Source: an uncultured Methylococcaceae bacterium
Lineage (GTDB): Bacteria > Pseudomonadota > Gammaproteobacteria > Methylococcales > Methylomonadaceae
Length of the DNA: 7,102 bases
Assembly: GCA_903839795.1 (NCBI GenBank)
Contig: CAIMDR010000353.1
Span: forward strand, 1-7,102
Direction of reading: 5' to 3'
The notes under the pieces were generated by a model, which worked only from the letters and a program-made list of their open reading frames with translations, was not told where the DNA came from and searched no databases. A program made the position numbers and the translations under genes. Below are positions 1 through 6,328 of the stretch, in pieces; positions within the stretch are counted from its first letter, which is position 1; the number at the start of each line of letters is the position of its first letter.

Positions 1-117
1 AGGGTCTTGTATAATCACGGCGTCAATTAGCTCAACTAAACCTAATTCGTCAACCATACCGGCGACAAGGCCTAGATGATCTCAATTGGAACTGCTGTAA
101 AGGGATTCCTCGTTCAT
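1..117 (-). pseudogene. IS1634-family (DUF4277) transposase, 5' fragment with in-frame stop
   Basis: From an ATG at 117 the frame reads MNEESLYSSSN, then TGA (84-82), then DHLGLVAGMVDELGLVEL and on to the window edge, open for 27 codons. The (L)DHLG(I/L)VAG...DE(L/I)GLVE(L/I)ID pattern is typical of the N-terminal DUF4277 domain of IS1634-type DDE transposases, as I remember the family. In relatives a hydrophobic residue, often Leu, precedes DHLG. A TTA-to-TGA or TTG-to-TGA change would explain the stop. Either this copy is dead, or translation starts at the later ATG at 57, or the base is a sequencing error. No strong ribosome binding site precedes either ATG. The rest of the gene lies beyond the window. 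Confidence 0.66.
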
Positions 118-193
118 GGATAGTCTCCAAAGTACATAATTCGCTGCGTATAGTTTAAATCATTTTTATCTTGGATGGGGTGCGGAATGTCGG
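1..193 (-). mobile_element. End of an IS1634-type insertion sequence inserted in pilQ (partial)
   Basis: Reading leftwards on the minus strand, PilQ sequence is normal up to GETVVL (codon ending at 194). The next codons (PTFRTPSKIKMI, then a stop) have no resemblance to the GG-(I/V)-Y-E continuation that secretins have here. About 75 bases further on, a reading frame begins that resembles the N-terminus of DUF4277/IS1634-family transposases. I therefore place the outer edge of the element near 193 (minus-strand CCGACATTCCGCACCCC), with about 75 bases of terminal non-coding DNA before the transposase. The other end is outside the window, so the terminal inverted repeat and target duplication cannot be tested. 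The exact boundary is uncertain by several bases. Confidence 0.68.
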
Positions 194-2359
194 TAAAACG
201 ACCGTCTCGCCATCTCCAACAAGAACCGATGTTTTAACCTGTCTGGTATCAATCGCTGGATTACCTGATACTGCATTAGTTGTTGTACTCTGGGAGTCTT
301 TTTTAACCAGCAAATCCATGACCACCGATCCACTGGGGGTAATCTGTGGAGTTACATTTAATTCCAAAACAGCAGGTTTATAAGTCGTTGTTGGCGGGTT
401 ATTCGCACTCGCTGGCGTTGTCACCGGAATTTGGACACCTTGCGTCATAACTGCCGTGCAGCGATCCATGGTCATTACCCTGGGATTGGATAATAGCTCT
501 GCTTTGCCTTCAGCTTGTAATGCCTGAAGCTCAAGATTCAACACATAATCGGCTGCCCTGGCGAGCGTCATCCCCAAAGCGCCTGGGGGGGTAGTACCTA
601 TTAATGACGCAGGCAAATCAACCAGCAAAGCATTAGGATCCGTCGGAGTTCCTCCTGCTACGGTTCCTTGTGTACCCGTACCGCCCATGGCAAATGAAGT
701 ACCTGTAGCTGAGCCGCCTTTTGCCACACCGAACTTGACACCTAAATTTCGAGTTAAATTATCACTGGCTATAACAACCCGCGACTCAATCATTACCTGT
801 TGTACAGGCTTGTCAAGCTTTTTAATCAATTCAATTATATCTATCATACGTTTTGTCGTCTCGCGGATAATCAAGGTATTGGTTCTGGAATCAACAACTG
901 CACTTCCACGGTAAGAGAGTAAGGCAAATTGATCATCCTTCGACATCATCGCTCTGGAAAAGGTACGAGTCTGATTACCAGATCCCGATATTTCAGCATT
1001 AACTTGACCTTGTCCAGTAGATTGCATTTGCCCTTGAGCTTGCCCTTGCACATTTGTTGTTGATCCTGTATTTCCCGTTGATTGAGTAACTCCACATGCT
1101 CCAAATGCTCCCGTATCTTGACCGTTTAACAAATTCCTGAAGTTTTCAGCTTTTGCATAATTTATTTTGAAATATCTAGTCACCAAGGGATCTAGTTGCT
1201 CAATGATGGACATTGTCTCCTCTTGCATTTCTTTATATTTCTTAATTCTGCCAGCCGGTGCAATCATGGTTACTGTACCGGATTCAAACTTCTCCAGATC
1301 CTTGGTCATCATGATAAAATCCAAGGCTTCATCCCAGGGCACATCATCCAGTTTCAAGGTAATATTGCCGGTCACATCATCGCCAGCAACAATGTTTTGT
1401 CCGGTAAACTCGGCCAGAATGGCAATCACGCTACGTATTTCAATATCCTGAAAATTTAAAGACAAACGGTCACCTTTATATTTAACCCGTACTCTGTCAA
1501 TCGCGTCTTTTTCTTCAATACTTAACGGTCGAAATTCAATCGTCAACAAGCCTTCAGACTGAAACAGGGAATAATCATAAAGCTCGTTTTGCGTGGTCAC
1601 CGTCACCGTAGTTTCCTGCTTTGACGCGATGGTATCAATAAATTTGATCGGGGTTGCAAATTCGGACACATCCAGTCTTTTCGCCAGGTTTTCCGGCAGG
1701 CGGGTGTTTAACAGGTTAATGACTACTTTTCCACCCTCTTGTTTGGAGTTAACCACGGTGTCGGGATTGGCCAGATAGATCAATATGCGCCCTTCACTCT
1801 TATCACCCCGTTTAAAATCAAAGCCGCTAATAACTTGCTCGGGTATTAAGGTTGCCACCACGGAATTGACATTTTTCTTTGCAACCGGCATTTTGGGTTT
1901 GGCTACAACGGGCTTTAAGTTGGCGGAGGCGATGGTTTTTGCTCGGTTTAACGTCAGTAATACTTTGTTGCCCTCCACTTTGGTTTCAAAAGGCGTTGCT
2001 TCAAGCAGGTTAACGACCACACGAATTCTATCCGCCGCTTCCGCGATATAAATAGTGCTCACCGCGCCTTGGTTTACCGGAATCATTTTTTTTGCCAATG
2101 CATTGGTAACACCGACAAAATCCAGGGCAATACGCGCCGGATTATCCGTTTGAAACACTTTAGGTTGAACAGCCGCTCCATTCATGTCCAGCTGTATTTG
2201 TAATTTTTCGCCAGAAAGTGCAACGAAATCTATTGCCGTCATAGCCAAATCATCGGCGTTAACCGGTGCGCTTTGGCATAGCAACAAAAACAAAAGCGGG
2301 CAAAACCCTAAAAAACGCCTCACTTGATTTAAAACAATACTGCCTTGCTGAGTCTTCAT
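155..2359 (-). CDS. pilQ: PilQ, type IV pilus outer-membrane secretin, C-terminus cut off by an insertion
   Basis: PilQ forms the multimeric outer-membrane channel through which type IV pili emerge. Seen: signal peptide 1-35 (hydrophobic LLFLLL, cleavage likely after PVNA); two AMIN domains (about 40-140 and 175-278), which bind peptidoglycan in this family; an STN/N0 domain (about 298-372); an N1 domain split by a Gln/Gly/Ser/Thr-rich segment (about 418-470); and a secretin domain from about 519. The secretin domain breaks off after GDGETVV(L). The last 12 residues are unrelated, and the conserved VPxLGDIPxxGxLF region and final strands (some 50-60 residues) are missing. The start at 2359 has GGAA upstream and lies 15 bases after the pilP stop. 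The product is probably non-functional or badly impaired, so this could equally be called a pseudogene. The family assignment is firm. Confidence 0.93.
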   Translation of the reverse strand: MKTQQGSIVLNQVRRFLGFCPLLFLLLCQSAPVNADDLAMTAIDFVALSGEKLQIQLDMNGAAVQPKVFQTDNPARIALDFVGVTNALAKKMIPVNQGAVSTIYIAEAADRIRVVVNLLEATPFETKVEGNKVLLTLNRAKTIASANLKPVVAKPKMPVAKKNVNSVVATLIPEQVISGFDFKRGDKSEGRILIYLANPDTVVNSKQEGGKVVINLLNTRLPENLAKRLDVSEFATPIKFIDTIASKQETTVTVTTQNELYDYSLFQSEGLLTIEFRPLSIEEKDAIDRVRVKYKGDRLSLNFQDIEIRSVIAILAEFTGQNIVAGDDVTGNITLKLDDVPWDEALDFIMMTKDLEKFESGTVTMIAPAGRIKKYKEMQEETMSIIEQLDPLVTRYFKINYAKAENFRNLLNGQDTGAFGACGVTQSTGNTGSTTNVQGQAQGQMQSTGQGQVNAEISGSGNQTRTFSRAMMSKDDQFALLSYRGSAVVDSRTNTLIIRETTKRMIDIIELIKKLDKPVQQVMIESRVVIASDNLTRNLGVKFGVAKGGSATGTSFAMGGTGTQGTVAGGTPTDPNALLVDLPASLIGTTPPGALGMTLARAADYVLNLELQALQAEGKAELLSNPRVMTMDRCTAVMTQGVQIPVTTPASANNPPTTTYKPAVLELNVTPQITPSGSVVMDLLVKKDSQSTTTNAVSGNPAIDTRQVKTSVLVGDGETVVLPTFRTPSKIKMI
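992..1105 (-). other. Low-complexity Gln/Gly/Ser/Thr segment within pilQ
   Basis: PilQ codons of roughly residues 419-456 include repeated GQ and AQ steps (VQGQAQGQMQSTGQGQV). They derive from short CAAGGGCAA-like DNA repeats. The segment interrupts the N1 domain between NLLNGQDTG and the LLSYRGSAVVD strand. Loops at this place are common and variable in PilQ proteins, so it is probably a flexible surface insertion in the periplasmic ring rather than a separate domain. Confidence 0.6.
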
Positions 2360-2374
2360 TGCTTATTCCAAAAA

Positions 2375-3247
2375 TCACTCTGTTAACGCTAATGCTGTTT
2401 GTTGCTCGCGCCATACGCCCGGCTTTTCTGTGACTATTTCCATGAGTTCAATTTTATCAAGGCTGATGCGGATAATTTTTCCGTAATTTTTCCCCATATA
2501 GTTACCCACCTGAACGCGATGAATGCTGCCGTCACCGGCTTTTACCAGTCCCCACAAGTTTGATTTCATTTTTATGGTGCCGACCATTTTCAAGTCTTCT
2601 AAAGGCAATAGCTCCAGTTCTTCTTTGCGACGGGTAAAATCAGGCTTTATGCCACTGCCTGTTGCTGGCGTCGGTGTTGCATCGGGCTGTTCAGGTTGTG
2701 CCAGAGGTTTAAAGGGATCACGCAGACCTGTGGGGTTAAATATAAAGGTTTCAACCACTTTAATTTCAGGTAAGGGCTGTATTGCTCCTTTAGGTACGGC
2801 CTTTACTGTTGAGATATATTGCTTTAAATCGGCAAAGTCGTCAGTGCCACAACCGGTTAAACAAGCCAAAATAATGGCACAACCGAGCGGTAAATAACAT
2901 CGATTTTGGCGTCCTTCATTTTTACCAAAAAGTTGTGAACAGTTTGGTTCATAAAACGATGCCGGTCGGGGTTTATAACCACGGTTGAAACGTTTGACGG
3001 CTTCAAGTGCTTTCAAAACGTGAGTAACGGGGTTACAAACCCCGTCACGCTTCAGTCCTTCATTTTTTCCAGAAAGTCGTGAACAGTAGGGGTTATAAAG
3101 CGGTGCCGGTCGGGGTTTGCAACCCCGACTGAAACGTTTGACGGCTTCAAGCGCTTTCAAAGCGAGAGTAACGGGGTTGCAAACCCCGTCACGCTTTAGT
3201 AAGCCGTGTCGGTTTTTACTTGAAAAAAATAAGTTAGGGTAGATCAC
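2375..3247 (-). CDS. pilP: PilP, pilus assembly lipoprotein with repeat-derived N-terminal insert
   Basis: PilP is an inner-membrane lipoprotein that binds the PilN-PilO dimer and docks on the N0 domain of PilQ. Residues 133-290 are a normal mature PilP: lipobox LTGC with Cys133, a flexible stretch containing the FNPTGLRDPF motif, a Pro/Thr-rich linker, then the C-terminal beta domain (LPLEDLKMVGTIK...GSIHRVQVGNYMGKNYGKI). Residues 17-112 are instead two tandem 48-residue repeats (LKRDGVCNPVT... and LKRDGVCNPVT...) encoded by palindromic DNA. The GTG at 3247 shares its G with the pilO stop (TAGTG), a usual coupled start, with GGGA nine bases upstream. No ATG, GTG or TTG in frame lies between the repeats and the h-region, except a TTG inside it (codon 127). 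The lipoprotein signal is therefore either translated behind about 116 residues or made from an unusual start. PilP proteins usually have 170-190 residues. Confidence 0.9.
   Translation of the reverse strand: MIYPNLFFSSKNRHGLLKRDGVCNPVTLALKALEAVKRFSRGCKPRPAPLYNPYCSRLSGKNEGLKRDGVCNPVTHVLKALEAVKRFNRGYKPRPASFYEPNCSQLFGKNEGRQNRCYLPLGCAIILACLTGCGTDDFADLKQYISTVKAVPKGAIQPLPEIKVVETFIFNPTGLRDPFKPLAQPEQPDATPTPATGSGIKPDFTRRKEELELLPLEDLKMVGTIKMKSNLWGLVKAGDGSIHRVQVGNYMGKNYGKIIRISLDKIELMEIVTEKPGVWREQQTALALTE
2900..2907 (-). repeat. Possible target-site duplication, PilP-proximal copy (AAAATCGA)
   Basis: On the minus strand AAAATCGA lies just before the codons of the PilP signal-peptide core. It matches AAAACCGA at 3216-3209, upstream of the repeats, at 7 of 8 positions. 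The two are 309 bp apart, exactly 103 codons. An 8-bp near match in AT-rich DNA could be chance, so this is tentative. Confidence 0.35.
2912..3055 (-). repeat. Tandem 144-bp palindromic repeat, copy B (within pilP)
   Basis: This copy directly follows copy A and encodes PilP residues 65-112. The first hairpin is intact (3027-3045, stem ACGGGGTT/AACCCCGT, loop ACA). The second (about 2965-2983) has decayed: its left arm is still TCGGGGTT, but the right arm reads AACCACGG. Copy B is therefore the more eroded of the two. It ends with the same AAAAATGAAGGAC sequence that ends copy A. Confidence 0.9.
3056..3199 (-). repeat. Tandem 144-bp palindromic repeat, copy A (within pilP)
   Basis: This copy encodes PilP residues 17-64. 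It contains two hairpins. At 3171-3189 ACGGGGTT and AACCCCGT are separated by GCA. At 3109-3129 GTCGGGGTT and AACCCCGAC are separated by TGC. Both are perfect stems of 8 and 9 bp. By hand count, copies A and B match at 125 of 144 positions with no indels. The length is divisible by three, so the frame stays open through both copies. Confidence 0.9.
3209..3216 (-). repeat. Possible target-site duplication, start-proximal copy (AAAACCGA)
   Basis: Minus-strand AAAACCGA covers PilP codons 11-13 (K-N-R). It pairs with AAAATCGA at 2907-2900. Joining the two would give a signal peptide of about 30 residues: MIYPNLFFSSKNR followed directly by the hydrophobic core beginning at Cys117. That is ordinary for a lipoprotein and is the main reason to think these mark the insertion site. 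Confidence 0.35.
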
Positions 3248-3864
3248 TATTTTCGATCCCGTTTCTTTTTAGTTCCAGTGCCCTCAGAGATTTTATCTTC
3301 CTCGTTGTAAGTCTTTACCACTGCACTCATCAAAAGCTCTCCAAGCTTGCCTTCCGGGGTAATTTTGACATCGTGCAGAGTGACGATTCTGGGCAAAGAG
3401 GCCAAGCCGCTCACAAACACCCCCAATTCTTCGTATTTACCTATCACTTGTATATTAATCGGTAACTCTGAGTAAAAGTCTTTTGTGATAGACGCTTCCG
3501 GCTTAAACAACCTAAATTGTAGACCACTCGCCAAACCTGTCTGGGAAATATCAACCAAAAGACTGGCAACTTCTTCTGCTGTGGGCATTTGCCTGATTAC
3601 TTCATTCAGTGATGTTTCAATTTGCTTTAATTGATCCTGATAATCCTGAAGATTGGCGGCTTTTTTTTGTTTTATCTCAAAATCAGTTTTTAATGTCAGC
3701 TCTTTCTGCTCGGCAGTTTCCAGCGTTTTTAGCTGATCCAGTGTGTCAAAATAAACCCCCACACTGACGACAGCAGCACAAGCAAAGAGTATGACTGCCA
3801 TTTTAACGGGTTCAGCCCAGTTTCCCGCCTCATGAATATCCCAATTAATTTCCGACAGATTCAT
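3247..3864 (-). CDS. pilO: PilO, type IV pilus inner-membrane alignment protein
   Basis: PilO is a bitopic inner-membrane protein that pairs with PilN through periplasmic coiled coils and a ferredoxin-like fold, and binds PilP. Seen in 205 residues: a short cytoplasmic start (MNLSEINWDIHEAGNWAEPVK), one membrane helix (about 21-39), a charged coiled coil (about 41-94), then an alpha/beta domain with the family-like stretch LPINIQVIGKYEELGVFVSGLASLPRIVTLHDV (cited in part as IGKYEELGVF). The tail is very basic (KKKRDRK). I chose the ATG at 3864, not the longer frame from 3927, because a perfect GGAGGT lies four bases upstream and PilO homologues begin at this point. It overlaps the end of pilN by 20 bases, and its stop overlaps the pilP start. 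Confidence 0.95.
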   Translation of the reverse strand: MNLSEINWDIHEAGNWAEPVKMAVILFACAAVVSVGVYFDTLDQLKTLETAEQKELTLKTDFEIKQKKAANLQDYQDQLKQIETSLNEVIRQMPTAEEVASLLVDISQTGLASGLQFRLFKPEASITKDFYSELPINIQVIGKYEELGVFVSGLASLPRIVTLHDVKITPEGKLGELLMSAVVKTYNEEDKISEGTGTKKKRDRK

Positions 3865-4450
3865 GGCTACCTCCACTTTCAGTTTTAGCGCTTGGCTTTT
3901 CTTGCGTAGCATGGAGCGTAAAATCACTTAACTGTTCCGTACCCGTTTTATCGGTTGACGGTTTGTCGGGTGATCTAATTACCGTCAGTCCTGGTGTTTG
4001 CAGCCAGGGTGATGTTTCTATGGCACGCATAAATGCGGAGACTCGGGCATTGGATTGAGATTTTCCTTCAAAAATTAATTCTGATCCGGTTTGCGTGAAT
4101 TTGGTAAGAAAAACACCGTCAGGTGTAGTCTTGGCGATTTCATCAAACAGATGCACAATCTCCGGGCGACTTTCCTGTAATTTTTGAATAAGACCTATTT
4201 TTTCCAACAATTTGCGTTTTTTTTCTTCAATGTTCTTAATGTCTAAAATTTTTTTATCCAACAGTTCAATTTCGCTTAACAGTAACTGGTTTCTTTGTTC
4301 TTGATATGCACTTAATCCTGCCATATAGAGATGAAGTAAGCCCAGTATAATAAGGCCAATCAAAGCCGATAGTGCGATGGCATTAAAGAAATCTTTCTGC
4401 TTTTTCTTGAGTAACTCTTCTCGCCACGGCAGTAAATTAATTTTTGTCAT
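3845..4450 (-). CDS. pilN: PilN, type IV pilus inner-membrane assembly protein
   Basis: PilN links cytoplasmic PilM to periplasmic PilO. The N-terminus MTKINLLPWREELLKKKQK contains the INLLPWR motif that inserts into a groove of PilM in characterised systems. A membrane helix follows (about 22-46), then a coiled coil (about 48-93, rich in Glu, Lys and Leu), then a ferredoxin-like domain (about 95-182, including TTPDGVFLTKFTQTG). The last 20 residues are hydrophilic and probably disordered. The length of 201 residues is about normal. The ATG overlaps the pilM stop as ATGA, and AAGGAG (4465-4460) lies nine bases upstream, so translation is likely coupled to pilM. Confidence 0.95.
   Translation of the reverse strand: MTKINLLPWREELLKKKQKDFFNAIALSALIGLIILGLLHLYMAGLSAYQEQRNQLLLSEIELLDKKILDIKNIEEKKRKLLEKIGLIQKLQESRPEIVHLFDEIAKTTPDGVFLTKFTQTGSELIFEGKSQSNARVSAFMRAIETSPWLQTPGLTVIRSPDKPSTDKTGTEQLSDFTLHATQEKPSAKTESGGSHESVGN
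3869..3874 (-). promoter_or_regulatory. Ribosome binding site of pilO (GGAGGT)
   Basis: Minus-strand GGAGGT is four bases before ATG 3864 and lies inside the end of pilN. It is the strongest Shine-Dalgarno sequence in the operon and decides the pilO start against the upstream in-frame ATG at 3927. Confidence 0.8.
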
Positions 4451-5511
4451 GAATCAAAACTCCTTAACGCCAATCCACAGGCAACCATCATTGCTGGTGC
4501 GTCACTGTATAAAGCATCCGGGTTTATTTTATTCGACAAAGTCATATTTATAAAAGGGTTGGCGATATAGGTGGGTATGTCTAAATTGTTTTCAACTAAT
4601 TTGTCAATGCCTTGAATGGATGCGCAGCCGCCGGCCAGAACGATGCTGTCAATGGTTCTGTTGGTACTTGATGATACAAAAAACTGTAATGATCGTTGGA
4701 TTTGCTGGACCATTGCTCTTTTAAAGGGGTCAAGTACATCTACAGTATAGTTTTCAGGCAATCCGCCACGTCTTTTTCCCATACCGGCTTCCTCATAAGA
4801 AAGTCCGTAGCGACGTTGAATTTCTTCAGTTAATTGCTTGCCGCCAAATTCTTGTTCCCGTGTATATAAAACACGGCCATCATGCAATAGGGTCAAGGTT
4901 GAGATGGTTGATCCTATGTCGGCAATGGCCACTGTTTTAGCGTAGCTTGAGTTTTTATAGGGGTCGGGCATCAAGGAAAAAGCATTTTCTATAGCAAATG
5001 TTTCAACATCGATAATACTGGCTTTTAACCCGGCTTTTACTAATGCCTCAATTCGGTCATCAACATTTTCTTTTCTGGAGGCTACGAGTAGCACATCAAC
5101 CAAGTCAGGATTGTTATCATTGATTCCTCGCACTTCAAAATCGAAATTAACCTCATCAAGCGAAAAAGGAACATATTGATCCGCTTCAATGATGATTTGA
5201 TCTTGCATCTCAACATCAGACAATGAGGCTGGCATAGTGATGATTTTTGTCATAACAGCCGATCCTGAAACTGCAACCGTCGCTTGATTAAGCTTGGATT
5301 GGGATCGTCGTAAAGCAATTTTTATAGCCTCGGCTATCATGTCGACATGGGCAATATTTTTCTCAATAAGGGGATATTGCTGTAAAGGGGCTACCGCAAA
5401 GCTTTCAACTCGGTAACGGTCACCTGATTTACTTAATTCCAGTAATTTCACAGCGGCTGAACTGATATCAATACCAAGAACAGCTTTCTGTTTTCGATTA
5501 AACCAACTCAT
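4447..5511 (-). CDS. pilM: PilM, actin-like ATPase of type IV pilus assembly
   Basis: PilM is a cytoplasmic actin/FtsA-fold protein that binds the PilN tail and anchors the alignment complex to the cytoplasmic side. At 354 residues it has the usual length. Seen: phosphate-1 motif GIDISSAAVKLLEL (13-26), the family stretch ASLSDVEMQDQIIIEADQYVPF (cited as DQIIIEADQYVPF, 104-116), phosphate-2 motif ADIGSTIS (197-204), and adenosine motif LAGGCASIQG (292-301). These suggest nucleotide binding is kept. The start MSWFNRK is typical of the family, and AGAGG lies six bases or so upstream of ATG 5511. It is the first gene of the pil operon, with a long upstream non-coding region that should hold the operon promoter. 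Confidence 0.96.
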   Translation of the reverse strand: MSWFNRKQKAVLGIDISSAAVKLLELSKSGDRYRVESFAVAPLQQYPLIEKNIAHVDMIAEAIKIALRRSQSKLNQATVAVSGSAVMTKIITMPASLSDVEMQDQIIIEADQYVPFSLDEVNFDFEVRGINDNNPDLVDVLLVASRKENVDDRIEALVKAGLKASIIDVETFAIENAFSLMPDPYKNSSYAKTVAIADIGSTISTLTLLHDGRVLYTREQEFGGKQLTEEIQRRYGLSYEEAGMGKRRGGLPENYTVDVLDPFKRAMVQQIQRSLQFFVSSSTNRTIDSIVLAGGCASIQGIDKLVENNLDIPTYIANPFINMTLSNKINPDALYSDAPAMMVACGLALRSFDS

Positions 5512-5568
5512 GATAACCTCTTAAAAAAAACTTGACCTTTAATGCCACCCATTAGGTAATGCAGAACT

Positions 5569-5597
5569 TTTTTATTGGCTGCCGGCAAGCAAGGCAA
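5569..5597 (-). promoter_or_regulatory. Candidate sigma-70 promoter for the pilMNOPQ operon
   Basis: On the minus strand a -35 TTGCCT (5597-5592) and a -10 TAAAAA (5574-5569) are separated by exactly 17 bases. Each box matches the consensus at four of six positions. Transcription would start near 5561, about 50 bases before pilM. The region is AT-rich and other weak boxes exist further upstream, for example TATACT at 5784-5779, so this is only the best-placed candidate. Confidence 0.32.
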
Positions 5598-5612
5598 CGC
5601 ATAAATGTTTAA

Positions 5613-6025
5613 ATAATCCTGTAACTAATTAGCTGTTAAAAAATAGAGCACATAAGGCACGGATTTGATTGGCAGACACGGATAGTTCCTCATGGTATTG
5701 GAGCAAAGCTGTTTTACAAAATATTTTCCCGAAGCCTTTCCTTGTCTAGTGTTCATTGTTGACTGATTTTAACTGTAAAGTATAGCTTTCACTAGCTGAT
5801 ACTAAAATTATGACGATATTATACTCTGCGAGGTGACTATTTTAATGTTTGGGCAGGTAGGTCTGTCGTATAGGTTTGCAAGACAAGCAGGGCTGTTGAA
5901 CTAAAATAAGGTGTATTTTGCAATTTGAGGTAAAGAAATGTGAATCTGTCAGCAAAGCAGATGCTGCCTTTTAATATTTTTTGATGTTAACAAAAGCATT
6001 TATTTTTAGCTACTTACAGGATTAT
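5613..6025. repeat. 12-bp inverted repeat pair about 390 bp apart
   Basis: ATAATCCTGTAA at 5613-5624 is the exact reverse complement of TTACAGGATTAT at 6014-6025. Both copies are also preceded (on the matching strand) by AGCTA, with a spacer of five bases in one copy and one in the other. This could be the remains of a small transposable element or a chance match in AT-rich DNA. No target duplication was recognised. Confidence 0.3.
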
Positions 6026-6288
6026 AAGCAAGGTTAACCTGAAGAATGTTAAAAAATGTTTTACGTCGTTTGACCACGCGGAAAAATTTAATTATATGCC
6101 ATCAGACAAGTTTAAATAAATGGGGCGGAGGATTTAATACAAGTTTTTGCACTAACACATCCATAAAAGAATTTTTACGACTCAGTCGTTAACAATGACA
6201 GATGTAATGAGCTTTTTTAAAGCTTTATTGAGTGAATGACAGTACACGAATCATAGCGACTATATTTTAACGTGATCAATAAATAATC

Positions 6289-6328
6289 CCGTACATCAAA
6301 GGCTTATCAATAGGTCATTGATGTACGG
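6289..6328 (-). terminator. Hairpin downstream of rpmE, possible terminator
   Basis: CCGTACATCAA (6289-6299) and TTGATGTACGG (6318-6328) form a perfect 11-bp stem with an 18-base loop. It lies about 110 bases past the rpmE stop. On the minus strand it is followed by GATTATTTATT, which is U-rich but not a clean U-tract. The loop is large for an intrinsic terminator, so an operator or another RNA structure is also possible. Confidence 0.38.

Noticed and set aside
1167..1459. Plus-strand frames of 87-94 codons opposite pilQ
   Set aside because: They are antisense to well-conserved PilQ coding sequence and look like by-products of its codon use.
2523..2897. 124-codon plus-strand frame opposite pilP
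   Set aside because: It is antisense to the conserved mature PilP domain, with no start signals or known protein similarity.
2842..2922. pilP start at the ATG in AAAAATGAAGGAC (about 2922) just before the signal peptide
   Set aside because: This ATG is out of frame with PilP and its frame stops after about 20 codons. It would need a frameshift for which there is no evidence.
2912..3199. CRISPR array for the repeated units in pilP
   Set aside because: There are only two direct copies with no unique spacers between them. The units are 144 bp and contain internal hairpins, unlike CRISPR repeats.
3865..3927. Longer pilO starting at 3927 (MILRSMLRKKSQ...)
   Set aside because: The extra 21 codons overlap pilN in another frame, are not PilO-like, and lack a good ribosome binding site. 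The ATG at 3864 has GGAGGT at ideal spacing.
5512..5600. Sigma-54 promoter for pilM
   Set aside because: I found no TGGCAC-N5-TTGC pattern upstream of pilM. The TGGCA near the gene lacks the second box.
6174..6194. Short hairpin ACGACTCAGTCGT as a terminator
   Set aside because: The stem is only five base pairs and no U-tract follows on either strand.
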